Assembly: GCF_030316895.1 (NCBI RefSeq)
Contig: NZ_JASZYV010000001.1
Span: forward strand, 124,001-188,000
Source: Variovorax dokdonensis
GTDB lineage: Bacteria; Pseudomonadota; Gammaproteobacteria; Burkholderiales; Burkholderiaceae_C
Reading direction: 5' to 3'
Length of the DNA stretch: 64,000 nt
Shown: positions 1-7,600 of the stretch, piece by piece
Layout: every line of letters begins with the position of its first letter
How positions within the stretch are numbered: the stretch's first letter is position 1
Made by a program: the position numbers and the translations under genes
The notes under the pieces: generated by a model
Told to the model about the DNA's origin: nothing
The model's database searches: none
What the model saw: only the letters and a program-made list of their open reading frames with translations

Positions 1-1
1 G

Positions 2-91
2 CAACTCGACGTGCTGGTCAACAGCATGAACAACACCATGACCTACCTGAAGCAGCAGTTCGAGGCCATGAGCGGCGCCAGCAGCAGCTGA
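2..91 (+). CDS. fliD: Flagellar hook-associated protein 2 (filament cap), C-terminal end only
   Basis: Only the last 29 codons lie in the window; the gene enters from the left edge and stops with TGA at 89-91. The tail reads as an amphipathic stretch containing MNNTMTYLKQQFEAM, the typical end of FliD, where the D0 helix repeats and ends in small residues. FliD caps the growing filament outside the cell and guides flagellin assembly. The call rests on this short tail and on the fliS and fliT genes directly downstream, which is the usual fliD-fliS-fliT order. Length and start cannot be judged here. Confidence 0.8.
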   Translation, partial: QLDVLVNSMNNTMTYLKQQFEAMSGASSS

Positions 92-123
92 CGCACCAAC
101 CAACAAGCAAGCCTGGAGCAGAC

Positions 124-546
124 ATGTACACCTCCCACCATCTGAGGACCGGCGCCGGCGCCTATGCGCGTGTCGGCGTCGAGTCCGGCGCGATGAGCGC
201 GTCGCCGCACCAGCTCATCTGCATGCTGTTCGATGGCGCCAAGACCGCCATCGGCATGGCGCGTCATCACATCGCGAGCGGCGACGTGGTGGCCAAGGGG
301 CTGTCGATCTCCAAGGCCGTGAACATCGTGGACAACGGCCTGAAGGCCAGCCTGGATGCGGACGCGGCGGGGCCGGCGGGCGCGCAACTGGTCGCCAACC
401 TCGCCGGCCTGTACGACTACATCGTGCAACGGCTGTTGCTGGCCAACCTGCGCAACGACGCTGCGGCGCTGGACGAGGCCGACAGCCTGCTCGAGAACAT
501 CGCTTCGGCCTGGCGCGAGATCGATCCCGCAGCGGCGCAAGGCTGA
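124..546 (+). CDS. fliS: Flagellin export chaperone FliS
   Basis: A 140-residue protein matching FliS in length and pattern. It has a tyrosine near the N-terminus followed by the conserved VESGAMSASPHQLICMLFDG block, then KAVNIVDNGLKASLD, which in FliS forms helices that wrap the flagellin C-terminus. FliS is a cytoplasmic chaperone that keeps flagellin unpolymerised and delivers it to the export gate. The ATG at 124 follows a GGAG ribosome site at 115-118. It lies 32 bp after fliD and 15 bp before fliT, so the three are very probably one transcript. Nothing unusual is seen. Confidence 0.93.
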   Translation: MYTSHHLRTGAGAYARVGVESGAMSASPHQLICMLFDGAKTAIGMARHHIASGDVVAKGLSISKAVNIVDNGLKASLDADAAGPAGAQLVANLAGLYDYIVQRLLLANLRNDAAALDEADSLLENIASAWREIDPAAAQG

Positions 547-561
547 GCCTGGCGAGACCCG

Positions 562-915
562 ATGCAAGACAACGAGAACAACATGGCACACGCGAACGAA
601 GTGCTGCATTGCTACAGCCGCCTGGCCGAGCATGCCCAGCACATGGCCCAACTGGCTGCGGCCAGAGAGTGGGCGCAATTGCCGGCGCTGGAGACAGAGT
701 GCGCCGCCCTCATCGCACGGTTGAAGGACCTGCCTTCGGCCGAGTCGCTCGAGCCCTCGCTGCGCGAACAGGCATGCCAGTTGATCGAGCGCATCCGCGC
801 CGATCAGGAGACGGTGGCCCGGCTGGTGCAGCCGCAGTTGAACGACCTGCTCACGCGGATGGGCAGCCTCAGCGCGCAGCGCAGCCTGGACAAAGCCTAC
901 GGGCCTCGGCACTAG
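562..915 (+). CDS. fliT: Flagellar export chaperone FliT
   Basis: A 117-residue, largely alpha-helical, Glu/Gln/Leu-rich protein of FliT length. FliT binds the cap protein FliD in the cytoplasm and in enterobacteria also antagonises FlhDC, giving feedback on the flagellar cascade. The assignment relies on size, helical character (for example the run around LIARLKDL and LIERIRAD) and position after fliS, because FliT sequences are poorly conserved. The start at 562 is favoured by length; a second ATG at 583 would give a protein seven residues shorter. The gene sits 15 bp after fliS and 13 bp before the FliK gene. Confidence 0.8.
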   Translation: MQDNENNMAHANEVLHCYSRLAEHAQHMAQLAAAREWAQLPALETECAALIARLKDLPSAESLEPSLREQACQLIERIRADQETVARLVQPQLNDLLTRMGSLSAQRSLDKAYGPRH

Positions 916-928
916 GACGTCCACCAGC

Positions 929-2227
929 GTGATGACCATGATCGGCCTCTCCACCTTGATCGACTCTCTGCTCGCGGCCAATGCTGGCCGGCGCGTGGAT
1001 GTGGCCGCCATCAAGCCCGAGGCCGAGATCGGCGCGACCGGCGAGGTGCCGCTGGTGCAGCGTGCCGAGAACGAAGTGCGCCTGCCTTCTCGCGCGGCCA
1101 TGGAACGCCTGCTGCCGTCCACGGTGGCGGATGCGCCGCACCCATCCGGCAAGGACGGCGCAGGCGCGCCGGAGTCCTCGGTCGAATTCGAATGGTCGGC
1201 CGCCGCGCGCATCATTCGTTCCGTGCTTGCGCAGGAGCGTGGCGACGCGGGGCCGGTGCGTGGCACGACGGCCTTGTGGACCGCCTCCGCAGCTGCTTCT
1301 TCTCTGGCCGGATCGCTGGCTGGCGCCGTCGAGCACAGCGGCCTGTTCTATGAAGCGCACCTGGCGCAATTCGCCGTAGGTGCCCGCACGCTTGCCCAGA
1401 TGCAAGCCGAGCCGCAGGCGCGCTGGCTGGGCGCGAAGATGGCGGATGCATCTGCCGCGCAGGCTGCGCCGCAGCCCGCCGATATCCCTTCGGCCGGATC
1501 ACTGCAAGCGGGCGTGATGGCCGCCGTGCCGTTGCCTGCCGCTGCTGAACATCCGGCGCCTCATTCACCAGGTTCAGCGGGCCAGTCCGAGCAGGACCAC
1601 GCATCGTCTTCGCCAGACGCTGACCCCGCAGCCGGTGCGCCGGCCACGTCGCCCGCTGCGCTTACGCAGGAGGCCAGCCGCATGCAGGCCGCCTATCGCT
1701 GGACGGCGGCGCACGCGGCAGCGGAAGGTGGCGCGCCGTCGACGTTGGAACTGGACGATTCAGGCGCTGCTGCGATCGACAGATCGACACGCGTGTCCGG
1801 CGATGGCCTTCAGCCGCCGCAGGCGGTCACGCTGGTCCATCAGCAACTGGACCTGCTCGCCACCTCGGTGTTTCGCTGGAACGGTTTCGCGTGGCCGGGC
1901 GTGCCGATGGCCTGGTCGATCCAGGCGCCGTCGCAGGAGCGCGAGCATGAAGACGCCGCCAGCGCCCATGAACAAGCGCCCGTCGCCGAACGCGTGTGGT
2001 TGACCACCTTGTCGATGCAACTGCCTCACATGGGCACGGTCGACGTGCGGCTCGGCGTTGCGGGCGATGCCGTGCAGGCCAACCTGACCGCGGAGCAGGA
2101 CGCATCGGTGCGGCTTGCCGCGAGCAGTGGCGAGTCGCTGGCCGGCCGCATGGAAGCGGCGGGCTTGCGCCTGCGTGAATTCCAGGTGCGCGCCGCCGAG
2201 GCGCAAACCCCGGAGCAGGCGGCATGA
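929..2227 (+). CDS. fliK: Flagellar hook-length control protein FliK family
   Basis: A 432-residue protein with a long Ala/Pro/Gly-rich, low-complexity middle and a more ordered C-terminal domain (roughly residues 345-425) containing LTTLSMQLPHMGTVDVRL and the end SLAGRMEAAGLRLREFQVRA, the pattern of the FliK C-terminal domain that contacts FlhB. FliK measures hook length during secretion and triggers the switch of the export gate to filament substrates. The start may be ATG 929, 932 or 938; none has a strong ribosome site. Its stop overlaps the start of the FlhB-like gene by ATGA, which suggests coupled translation of a ruler protein and a switch-domain protein. Low-complexity sequence limits certainty. 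Confidence 0.8.
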   Translation: MMTMIGLSTLIDSLLAANAGRRVDVAAIKPEAEIGATGEVPLVQRAENEVRLPSRAAMERLLPSTVADAPHPSGKDGAGAPESSVEFEWSAAARIIRSVLAQERGDAGPVRGTTALWTASAAASSLAGSLAGAVEHSGLFYEAHLAQFAVGARTLAQMQAEPQARWLGAKMADASAAQAAPQPADIPSAGSLQAGVMAAVPLPAAAEHPAPHSPGSAGQSEQDHASSSPDADPAAGAPATSPAALTQEASRMQAAYRWTAAHAAAEGGAPSTLELDDSGAAAIDRSTRVSGDGLQPPQAVTLVHQQLDLLATSVFRWNGFAWPGVPMAWSIQAPSQEREHEDAASAHEQAPVAERVWLTTLSMQLPHMGTVDVRLGVAGDAVQANLTAEQDASVRLAASSGESLAGRMEAAGLRLREFQVRAAEAQTPEQAA

Positions 2228-2511
2228 CCCCGATCGCAAGCCCCCGCAACGACGAGCCGCGCGGCGGTGCCGTGGCGCTGTCGCATGCCGACGCCGGCAA
2301 GGCACCCGTGGTGGTGGCCAAGGGTTACGGCGTGGTGGCCGAGTCGATCGTGCGCGAAGCCAAGGCCAATGGCCTGTTCGTGCACAGCTCGCCCGAACTG
2401 GTGTCGCTGCTGATGCAGGTCGACCTCGACCGGGAGATCCCGCCCCAACTCTATCGGGCCGTGGCCGAGGTCATGGCCTGGCTTCACGAACTGGAGGCAA
2501 AGGCGCCGTGA
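2224..2511 (+). CDS. FlhB-like cytoplasmic switch-domain protein (FlhX type, EscU/YscU family)
   Basis: A 95-residue protein without membrane segments that resembles only the C-terminal half of FlhB after the cleavage site. It has VVVAKGYGVVAESIVREA, which lines up with VVAKGTDLIAQRIREIA in the full FlhB encoded at 12764-13909, and DREIPPQLYRAVAEVMAWLHEL, matching its DEIPAGLYTAVAEVLAWVYQL. The NPTH autocleavage motif is absent. Proteins of this kind (FlhX) can partly substitute for the cleaved FlhB domain in some bacteria. The ATGA overlap with fliK suggests the two products are made together and may act on the same substrate switch. The exact role here is inferred. Confidence 0.8.
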   Translation: MTPIASPRNDEPRGGAVALSHADAGKAPVVVAKGYGVVAESIVREAKANGLFVHSSPELVSLLMQVDLDREIPPQLYRAVAEVMAWLHELEAKAP

Positions 2512-2698
2512 ATTGCATGAATTCAATTCGTGAAATAAATCACGGCGTATTCCAAAGTGGAACGTTAAGTATCCATTTCTATGAAAACGCATTGGATGGC
2601 AAGGGGATTGGAGTAGTACTTTCTTCCAAAACGTGTTTTTTTACACAACATGCGAAGTGCCAACTAGTTCCGCTTGAAATCGTTTCTTGCCGAACATG

Positions 2699-2729
2699 TT
2701 GCACTTGGTAACGTTCGTTACCGTACACT
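2699..2729 (+). promoter_or_regulatory. Candidate flhDC promoter with a palindromic operator
   Basis: The 251 bp between the FlhB-like gene and flhD are clearly AT-richer than the flanks. A perfect dyad GGTAACGTTCGTTACC (2707-2722, 7 bp arms, 2 bp centre) lies 40 bp before the flhD start. It sits between a weak -35-like TTGCAC (2699-2704) and a -10-like TACACT (2724-2729), separated by 19 bp. A second palindrome AACATGTT (2693-2700) touches the -35, and inverted GAATTG/CAATTC arms lie at 2510-2529. The dyad is seen directly; its use as an operator and the promoter boxes are inference. Confidence 0.4.
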
Positions 2730-2762
2730 AAATTCCGAGACTACAAGTCGTGGAGATCAGAA

Positions 2763-3116
2763 GTGGAATTGGATAGAGAAGTCGCCGAAATTGACACCCA
2801 AATTACTCGGGAAATTGGGGACATCAATCTTGCATATATGTTGCTCGCGCAGAAACTCGTAAAGCAGGACCGCGCCGAAGCCATGTTCCGTCTTGGCATC
2901 AGCCGCGAACTGGCCGACCTCCTGGCCAACATGTCCCTGTCGCAGATCATGAAATTGGCCGCGTCGACATTCCTGCTTTGCAGCTTCCGCCTGCACGACC
3001 ATCCGGTCTTTTCAGCCATGGGCGACGAAAAGGAATCGCTGATGCAACAGGCGCACATGTCGATATTGATGGCGGCACGCCGCATCAATTCCGAAAAAGT
3101 CGGTGAAGCGGCATGA
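2763..3116 (+). CDS. flhD: Flagellar master regulator subunit FlhD
   Basis: A 117-residue protein with the FlhD pattern: DINLAYMLLAQKLVKQDRAEAMFRLGIS followed by LADLLANMSLSQIMKLA, where the dimer and FlhC contacts lie. FlhD joins FlhC in a D4C2 complex that activates class 2 flagellar promoters with sigma-70. The start is GTG at 2763, preceded by GGAG at 2752-2755 with 7 bp spacing. The coding sequence is less GC-rich than the rest of the locus. The stop overlaps the flhC start by ATGA (3113-3116), so the two subunits are translationally coupled. Confidence 0.95.
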   Translation: MELDREVAEIDTQITREIGDINLAYMLLAQKLVKQDRAEAMFRLGISRELADLLANMSLSQIMKLAASTFLLCSFRLHDHPVFSAMGDEKESLMQQAHMSILMAARRINSEKVGEAA

Positions 3117-3667
3117 CCAAGAAAAGCGTCCTCGGCGAGGTCAAAAGCATTCAATTGGCCATTGAGCTGATTGACTTGGGCGCTCGCCTCCAATTTCTCG
3201 AATCCGAAGTCGGATTGAGCCGGGAACGGCTTATTTCGCTTTACAAGGAATTGAAGGGCGTTTCGCCACCAAAAGGCCTTTTGCCTTTTTCCACCGATTG
3301 GTACATCACCTGGCGGGCGAATATCCATTCGTCCATGTTCTACAACATCTATCAATTCATGCGCGAGCAGGCGGACGAGCATCCGTTGCAGGCGCTGATC
3401 AAGAGCTATCGGCTCTACCGCGAGCAGGTGCTGGCGACGGACAGCGAGGTGGTGCTCGACTTCACCCGCGCCCACACGATGGTCCGCTTCTTCGACAGCG
3501 ACATGCTCCAGCTGAGCCCTTGCTGCCGCTGCGGCGGGCACTTCGTGGCGCATGCGCACGACAACAAGCGCGGCTACGTCTGCGTGCTGTGCAAGCCGCC
3601 TTCACGGGCCGGAAAAGTACGAACCGCCCGCGCGAGCGAGCCGGAACCGGAGCCGGTCGCGGCCTAG
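3113..3667 (+). CDS. flhC: Flagellar master regulator subunit FlhC
   Basis: A 184-residue protein matching FlhC. It has the helical N-terminal half, the WYITWRANIHSSMFYNIY segment, and a zinc-binding cluster near the C-terminus made of CCRCGGHF and CVLCKPP. FlhC supplies most DNA contact in the FlhD4C2 activator of class 2 flagellar genes. Translation starts inside the flhD stop (ATGA). Base composition changes within the gene: the first 200 bp or so are AT-richer, like flhD and its promoter, and the last third returns to the high GC of the chromosome. The next gene, motA, begins 44 bp downstream. Confidence 0.96.
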   Translation: MTKKSVLGEVKSIQLAIELIDLGARLQFLESEVGLSRERLISLYKELKGVSPPKGLLPFSTDWYITWRANIHSSMFYNIYQFMREQADEHPLQALIKSYRLYREQVLATDSEVVLDFTRAHTMVRFFDSDMLQLSPCCRCGGHFVAHAHDNKRGYVCVLCKPPSRAGKVRTARASEPEPEPVAA

Positions 3668-3711
3668 GCGACTTTGACATTCAACGCCTGCGGGCGAAAA
3701 GGGGAACAAGC

Positions 3712-4572
3712 GTGCTCGTAATGGTGGGTTATCTGGTCGTCCTGGGCGCCGTCTTCGGCGGCTACGGACTCATGGGCGGGCACTTCGGCGTTCTGTTCCA
3801 GCCGATCGAGTTGCTGATGATCGGCGGCTCGGCGCTCGGCGCTTTCATTGCCGGCAACAAGGGCAAGGCCATCAAGGCCACGTTCAAGGAACTGCCGCAC
3901 CTGCTGCGCTCTTCCAAGCACAACCGGCAGCTCTACATGGACCTGCTGGCGCTGCTGTACGAACTGCTGGCCAAGGCGCGTCGCGACGGGATGATGAAGC
4001 TCGAAAGCGACGTCGAGAACCCGCAGCAAAGCGAGATCTTCAACCGCTACCCCAGCATCCTGGGCGACGCAGGGATCATGGAATTCCTGTGCGACTACCT
4101 GCGCCTGGTGATCAGCGGCAATACCGATGCCTTCGAGATCGAGGCGCTCATGGATCACGAGATCGAGACCATCCGCCATGAGGCCGAAGTGCCCTCGCAT
4201 TGCCTGGCCCGCGTGGCCGATGCGCTGCCGGCGCTGGGCATCGTGGCTGCGGTGCTGGGCGTGGTGCATGCGCTGGCATCGGCCGACCTGCCGCCTTCCG
4301 AGATGGGCGCCCTCATCGCGCACGCGATGGTCGGCACCTTCCTGGGCGTGCTGCTGGCCTACGGCTTCGTCACCCCCTTGGCCACGCTGATCGACCAGAA
4401 GGTGGAAGAGGGCATGAAGGTCTACCAGTGCGCCAAGGTCACGCTGCTTGCCAGCCTGAACGGCTACGCGCCGCAACTGGCGGTGGAGTTCGGCCGCAAG
4501 GTGCTGTTCTCGACCGAACGGCCCACGTTCACCGAGCTCGACAGCCACGTGCGCGAAGTCAAGGCGCGCTGA
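3712..4572 (+). CDS. motA: Flagellar stator protein MotA
   Basis: A 286-residue inner membrane protein with four expected transmembrane segments: two near the N-terminus (VGYLVVLGAVFGGYGLMGGH and the segment around LLMIGGSALGAFIAG) and two after residue 165 (LGIVAAVLGVVHALA and MVGTFLGVLLAYGFVTPL). The large cytoplasmic loop between them carries the charged residues that contact FliG (RHEAEVPSHCLARVADALPA). MotA with MotB forms the proton channel that drives rotation. I chose GTG 3712 because it gives the family start MLVMVGYLVVLG; ATG 3721 is an alternative. A GGGG ribosome site lies at 3701-3704. motB follows after 24 bp. Confidence 0.95.
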   Translation: MLVMVGYLVVLGAVFGGYGLMGGHFGVLFQPIELLMIGGSALGAFIAGNKGKAIKATFKELPHLLRSSKHNRQLYMDLLALLYELLAKARRDGMMKLESDVENPQQSEIFNRYPSILGDAGIMEFLCDYLRLVISGNTDAFEIEALMDHEIETIRHEAEVPSHCLARVADALPALGIVAAVLGVVHALASADLPPSEMGALIAHAMVGTFLGVLLAYGFVTPLATLIDQKVEEGMKVYQCAKVTLLASLNGYAPQLAVEFGRKVLFSTERPTFTELDSHVREVKAR

Positions 4573-4596
4573 CGGCCGAAACCCAGGGGACATGGC

Positions 4597-5520
4597 ATGA
4601 GCGAAGAAAAACGCATCGTCGTCAAGCGGATCACCGCGGGCCGCGATGGTCACCACGGCGGCGGCTGGAAGATCGCCTACGCCGACTTCATGACCGCCAT
4701 GATGGCGTTCTTCCTGGTCATGTGGCTGCTGTCGATCTCCACCGACAAACAGCGCGAGGGCATTGCCGAGCGCTTTCGGATGCCGCTGAAGGTGGCGCTG
4801 TCCGGAGGCGACAAGGCCAGCCTGAGCTCCAGCGTGATTCCCGGCGGTGGCCCCGACTCGATGAAGTCCGAGGGCGAGCGGCAGGTCACCGAGGAAGACC
4901 GCCAGGCCGACGAGGAAGCCGCGCGCTTGGCCGAGGTGAAGCGCCAGATCGAGGAGCTGATCGAGAAGCACCCGGTGTTCCGCCAGTTCCAGTCGCAGAT
5001 CCTGATCGACCTGACCACCGAAGGCCTGCGCCTGCAGATCGTGGACAGCGAGAAGCGCCCGATGTTCGAGCTGGCCAGCGCGCGCCTTGCGCCCTACACA
5101 CGGGCCATCCTGCGGGCCCTGGCGCCGGCGCTCAACGAGCTGCCCAACAAGATCACGCTGTCGGGCCACACCGACGCCATCGTCTACACCAACGGCGACC
5201 GTTCCTACGGCAACTGGGAGCTGTCGGCCGACCGTGCCAACGCCTCGCGCCGCGAACTGGTGATCGGCGGCATGGACGAGAAGAAGGTGATGCGCGTGGT
5301 GGGCCTGGCCGACAGCATGCACCTGGACAAGGCCGACCCGCGCAACCCCATCAACCGCCGCATCAGCATCATCTTGCTCAACCGCAAGACGCAGCAGCAG
5401 ATCGAACACGAGAACAGCGCCGAGGTGGCCTTCCAGCCGGGGCCAGCCGTCGTCGCGGCGAAGGCATCCACGCAGGTGCTGTCGCCCGCTTCATTCCAAC
5501 CGCCCGCCCCTCATCCCTAG
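4597..5520 (+). CDS. motB: Flagellar stator protein MotB
   Basis: A 307-residue protein with a short charged N-terminus, one transmembrane helix (residues about 28-50) holding the essential proton-carrying Asp30 in YADFMTAMMAFFLVMWLL, and a periplasmic OmpA-like peptidoglycan-binding domain (about residues 145-270) with ITLSGHTDA and NPINRRISIILL. It anchors the MotA/MotB stator to the cell wall. The start ATG at 4597 is near the motA stop and fits family length. A disordered, Ala/Pro-rich tail ends the protein. cheA starts 14 bp later, so motAB and the che genes probably form one operon. Confidence 0.96.
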   Translation: MSEEKRIVVKRITAGRDGHHGGGWKIAYADFMTAMMAFFLVMWLLSISTDKQREGIAERFRMPLKVALSGGDKASLSSSVIPGGGPDSMKSEGERQVTEEDRQADEEAARLAEVKRQIEELIEKHPVFRQFQSQILIDLTTEGLRLQIVDSEKRPMFELASARLAPYTRAILRALAPALNELPNKITLSGHTDAIVYTNGDRSYGNWELSADRANASRRELVIGGMDEKKVMRVVGLADSMHLDKADPRNPINRRISIILLNRKTQQQIEHENSAEVAFQPGPAVVAAKASTQVLSPASFQPPAPHP

Positions 5521-5534
5521 CTTCGAGACTCCCG

Positions 5535-7592
5535 ATGGACCTCAGTCAGTTTTCCCAGGCATTCTTCGTCGAAGCCGTTGAGTTGCTGGAGCAGATGGAG
5601 CAGTTGCTCCTCACGCTCGACGTCGACGCGCCCGACTCCGAACAGCTCAACGCGATCTTTCGCGCAGCCCATTCCATCAAGGGCGGCGCGGCCACTTTCG
5701 GCTTTGGCGCGTTGACCGAAACCACCCACCTGCTCGAAACGCTTCTGGATCGGGCACGGCACGCACAACTTCACTTGTCCGCGTCGATGATCGATGCATT
5801 CCTGGAAACGAAGGACGCCTTGCAAGAACAAGTCTCCGCATACCAGGCGGGCCAGGAGCCCGAGCCTGAACGGGTGGCGCACATCTGCGCCGTGTTGCAA
5901 CAACTCGCGCTCGAGACCGCGCCCGGCGCAGCCGGTGCGGCAGCGGCACCGGTCGCGGCTGCGGCACCGGCGCCCGCCAAGGCACCGGTGCCTGCTGCGA
6001 CGCCCGCCGCGCCTGCGGGCGCCGCAGGGGCGCTGCAGGTGCGGCTCAGCGGCCTGGGCGCCGGCGAGTGCGACCTGCTGGCCGATGAGCTGGCCAACCT
6101 CGGCCGCATCGTCGAGCGCACGGGCAGCGGCGAAACCTTGTCGGTCACGCTGGAGACCACCTGCACCAGCGACGACATCATTGCCGTGTGCTGCTTCGTG
6201 ATCGACGAATCGCAGATCACGATCACGCCGGCCGGTGCGGCTGCACCGGTGGCAGCCGCCGCTCCTGCCGCCGCGCCCGTGACGCCAAGCGCACCGGCCG
6301 TGCCTTCGGCGGCGCCTGCCTCGGCACGCGCCCAGGCTGCAGCGCCGGCAGCCGCCGCGCAGGGCGGCAAGGAGTCCAGCTCGATCCGCGTGGACGTGGA
6401 GAAGGTCGACCAGCTCATCAACCTGGTGGGAGAACTGGTCATCACGCAATCGATGCTGACGCAGGCGGCGACCCGACTCGACCCCGTGGCCTACGAGCGC
6501 TTCCTGAGCGGACTCGGCCACCTGGAGCGCAATGCGCGCGACCTGCAGGAATCGGTCATGTCCATCCGCATGATGCCGATGGACTATGTCTTCAGCCGCT
6601 TCCCGCGCGTCATTCGCGATGTGAGCGCCAAGCTGGGCAAGCAGGTGCGCCTGGACACCTTCGGCAAGGAGACCGAACTCGACAAGGGCCTGATCGAACG
6701 CATCATCGACCCGCTCACGCACCTGGTGCGCAACAGCCTGGACCACGGCCTTGAAACGCCGGACGTGCGCCGCGCCAAGGGCAAGGACGCGACTGGCCAG
6801 TTGCTGCTGTCGGCGCAGCACCACGGCGGCAACATCGTCATCGAGGTGAGCGACGACGGCGCCGGGCTGAACCGCGACAAGATCCTCGCCAAGGCCATGC
6901 AGCAGGGCCTGGCGGTGAGCGACACGATGCCGGACGAAGAGGTCTGGCAACTGATCTTCGCGCCCGGCTTCTCGACCGCCGAGCAGGTCACCGACATCTC
7001 CGGACGCGGTGTCGGCATGGACGTGGTCAAGCGCAACATCCAGGAGATGGGTGGCCATGTGGAGATCCACTCGCGCCAGGGACATGGCACGACCACCCGC
7101 ATCGTGCTGCCCTTGACGCTGGCGATCCTCAACGGCATGTCGGTCAAGGTGGGGCAGGAGGCCTACATCCTGCCGCTGTCGTACGTGATCGAGTCGCAGC
7201 AGCCGCTGGCCGAGCACCTGCATTCCGTCACCGGCGACGGGCAGGTGATCAAGGTGCGCGGCGAATACCTGCCGCTGATCGAGCTGCATCGCGTGTTCGA
7301 CGTGGCCGGTGCGCAGACCGATCCGGCGCAAGGCATCCTGGTGATCGTGCAGGCCGACGACGCGCGCTTCGCGTTGCTGGTCGACGAGCTTCTGGGGCAG
7401 CACCAGGTGGTGGTCAAGAACCTGGAGACCAACTACCGCAAGGTGCCCGGCATCTCCGCGGCCACCATCCTGGGCGACGGCAGCGTGGCCTTCATCATCG
7501 ACGTGGGCGCCATGCCCAAGATCCAGCGTGCGCAGGCGGTCAGTGCGGCGGCGCTTGCCGACGCGGCCCGCAAGACACCCCTGAACGCCTGA
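5535..7592 (+). CDS. cheA: Chemotaxis sensor histidine kinase CheA
   Basis: A 685-residue protein with the full CheA order. The Hpt domain carries phospho-acceptor His46 in FRAAHSIKGGAATFG; an Ala/Pro linker follows, then a CheY/CheB-binding P2-like part (about 165-235), a second Ala/Pro linker, a dimerisation domain (VDKVDQLINLVGELVITQS region), the ATPase domain with N box HLVRNSLDHGLE, G1 DDGAG and G2 GRGVGMDVV, and a CheW-like C-terminal domain. It autophosphorylates when receptors signal and passes phosphate to CheY and CheB. ATG 5535 gives the standard MDLSQFSQAFFVEAVELLEQ start. No cheW follows; the next gene is an HDOD protein. Confidence 0.96.
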   Translation: MDLSQFSQAFFVEAVELLEQMEQLLLTLDVDAPDSEQLNAIFRAAHSIKGGAATFGFGALTETTHLLETLLDRARHAQLHLSASMIDAFLETKDALQEQVSAYQAGQEPEPERVAHICAVLQQLALETAPGAAGAAAAPVAAAAPAPAKAPVPAATPAAPAGAAGALQVRLSGLGAGECDLLADELANLGRIVERTGSGETLSVTLETTCTSDDIIAVCCFVIDESQITITPAGAAAPVAAAAPAAAPVTPSAPAVPSAAPASARAQAAAPAAAAQGGKESSSIRVDVEKVDQLINLVGELVITQSMLTQAATRLDPVAYERFLSGLGHLERNARDLQESVMSIRMMPMDYVFSRFPRVIRDVSAKLGKQVRLDTFGKETELDKGLIERIIDPLTHLVRNSLDHGLETPDVRRAKGKDATGQLLLSAQHHGGNIVIEVSDDGAGLNRDKILAKAMQQGLAVSDTMPDEEVWQLIFAPGFSTAEQVTDISGRGVGMDVVKRNIQEMGGHVEIHSRQGHGTTTRIVLPLTLAILNGMSVKVGQEAYILPLSYVIESQQPLAEHLHSVTGDGQVIKVRGEYLPLIELHRVFDVAGAQTDPAQGILVIVQADDARFALLVDELLGQHQVVVKNLETNYRKVPGISAATILGDGSVAFIIDVGAMPKIQRAQAVSAAALADAARKTPLNA

Positions 7593-7600
7593 GGAACGGC

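Noticed and set aside
2512-3340. AT-rich island at flhDC as a mobile element
   Set aside because: No transposase, integrase or terminal repeats are present, and flhDC is at its expected place in the flagellar locus.
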